From Bacteroidota bacterium (GTDB lineage: Bacteria; Bacteroidota; Bacteroidia; Sphingobacteriales; Sphingobacteriaceae): a stretch of 40,041 bases of DNA. Location of the stretch: positions 1 to 40,041 of the forward strand of contig JAMFRP010000050.1 of NCBI GenBank assembly GCA_026224775.1, written 5' to 3'. This document shows, one piece after another, positions 39,722-40,041 of this stretch (position 1 is the stretch's first letter; every line of letters begins with the position of its first letter). Below the pieces are notes generated by a model. That model saw nothing but the letters and a program-made list of their open reading frames with translations. It did not search any database and had not been told where the DNA came from. The translations under genes and the position numbers were made by a program.

Positions 39722-40041
39722 TTATTTTTCATTTGATAAAGAATAAGGAACATCCGCTGCTTTTATGCCTCTTTGTTTATTAGGCTTAGCTGTCATGTCC
39801 ATATTAATAATTGCTCCCTGCATTAAAGCCAGATGACTAACCCAATTTAAGTCATAAGGCTTACCATTATAGGTCATGTTATTAACGTATTTATTATCTA
39901 CGCTGTTTTTTGGCGAGTTGATGATAATCTTTTTACCATTCTCCAAATTAACTGTTATTTTTTTAAACAAAGGTGCACCTAATACATATTGCGTACTAAC
40001 CGGGCATACCGGGTAAAAACCAATTGCCGAAAATACATACC
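39722..40041 (-). CDS. GH92 family glycosidase (alpha-mannosidase type), C-terminal end only
   Basis: The frame runs in from the right edge and ends at 39722. The visible about 105 residues start GMYFSAIGFYPVCPVSTQYV, then LGAPLFKKITVNLENGKKI, the conserved end of GH92 exo-alpha-mannosidases. They continue with the terminal beta-sandwich (NNMTYNGKPYDLNWVSH...). GH92 enzymes are calcium-dependent and usually exported, trimming mannose from glycans. The stop lies 34 bp before the DUF4965 start on the same strand, so they are probably one operon. The catalytic residues lie outside the window. Confidence 0.92.
   Translation of the reverse strand, partial: YVFSAIGFYPVCPVSTQYVLGAPLFKKITVNLENGKKIIINSPKNSVDNKYVNNMTYNGKPYDLNWVSHLALMQGAIINMDMTAKPNKQRGIKAADVPYSLSNEK

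Noticed and set aside
1..40041. CRISPR arrays, prophage, integrase or conjugation genes
   Set aside because: No regularly spaced direct repeats and no phage, integrase, relaxase or secretion proteins are visible. The only mobile signatures are the RAYT fragment, the repeats and the orphan ATPase.

Overview
The window looks like chromosomal DNA from a Bacteroidota member of the Sphingobacteriaceae type (Mucilaginibacter/Pedobacter-like). This is inferred from the promoters, which match the Bacteroidota -7 consensus TAnnTTTG (some with TTTG about 19 bp upstream), from the gene families present (GH92, DUF4965 glutaminase, kinase-less PASTA protein, coiled-coil HisKA protein), and from general sequence similarity recalled from memory. 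No database search was possible.

Layout. 1-2.1 kb: rpsO-pnp on the minus strand, with pnp running off the left edge. 2.3-7.0 kb: a hotdog thioesterase, a histidine-kinase-like protein without an ATPase domain, a secreted serine hydrolase, an amidohydrolase and a methyltransferase. 7.0-12.5 kb: GAPDH with an overlapping GlxA-type regulator and a VOC protein, then a repeat-rich accessory patch. That patch holds two long repeat copies, fragments, short palindromes, a truncated REP-associated transposase, a 34-bp inverted-repeat element and an orphan AAA ATPase. 12.6-17.3 kb: a divergent cell-wall region, ddl on one side and PASTA-rhodanese-mltG-thioesterase-YihY on the other. 17.4-18.5 kb: tRNA-Ser(TGA) and a YitT-type membrane protein. 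18.7-25.1 kb: a tetR-adaptor-RND-outer-membrane-factor efflux operon. 25.3-25.9 kb: a HopJ-family protein and a free-standing CHC2 zinc finger. 26.1-28.6 kb: metNIQ methionine transport. 28.9-29.2 kb: two tRNA-Cys(GCA) genes, one with a damaged acceptor stem. 29.3-30.5 kb: a cation:proton antiporter. 37.2-40.0 kb: a DUF4965 glutaminase-family enzyme and the end of a GH92 glycosidase.

The most interesting part is 30.6-37.1 kb, all on the minus strand. It encodes a family 2A (SrpI-like) encapsulin shell, its cargo cysteine desulfurase with a long N-terminal extension, a serine O-acetyltransferase and an SDR oxidoreductase. A flavin monooxygenase lies just upstream and a phytanoyl-CoA-dioxygenase-like enzyme just downstream. 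The encapsulin/desulfurase/acetyltransferase set is a known sulfur-storage type. The dioxygenase has its own promoter and a 165-nt leader. That leader contains a 16-codon ORF, MRMPSTRIGLCCCCCY, with five consecutive cysteine codons, which looks like a cysteine-sensing attenuator. The leader and the extra oxidoreductases suggest an extended, cysteine-regulated organosulfur locus. I know of no description of this arrangement, but that is from memory only.

Several promoters sit so close to start codons (glxA-like, ddl, CHC2, yitT-like) or to the tRNA-Ser 5' end that leaderless or nearly leaderless transcripts are likely.
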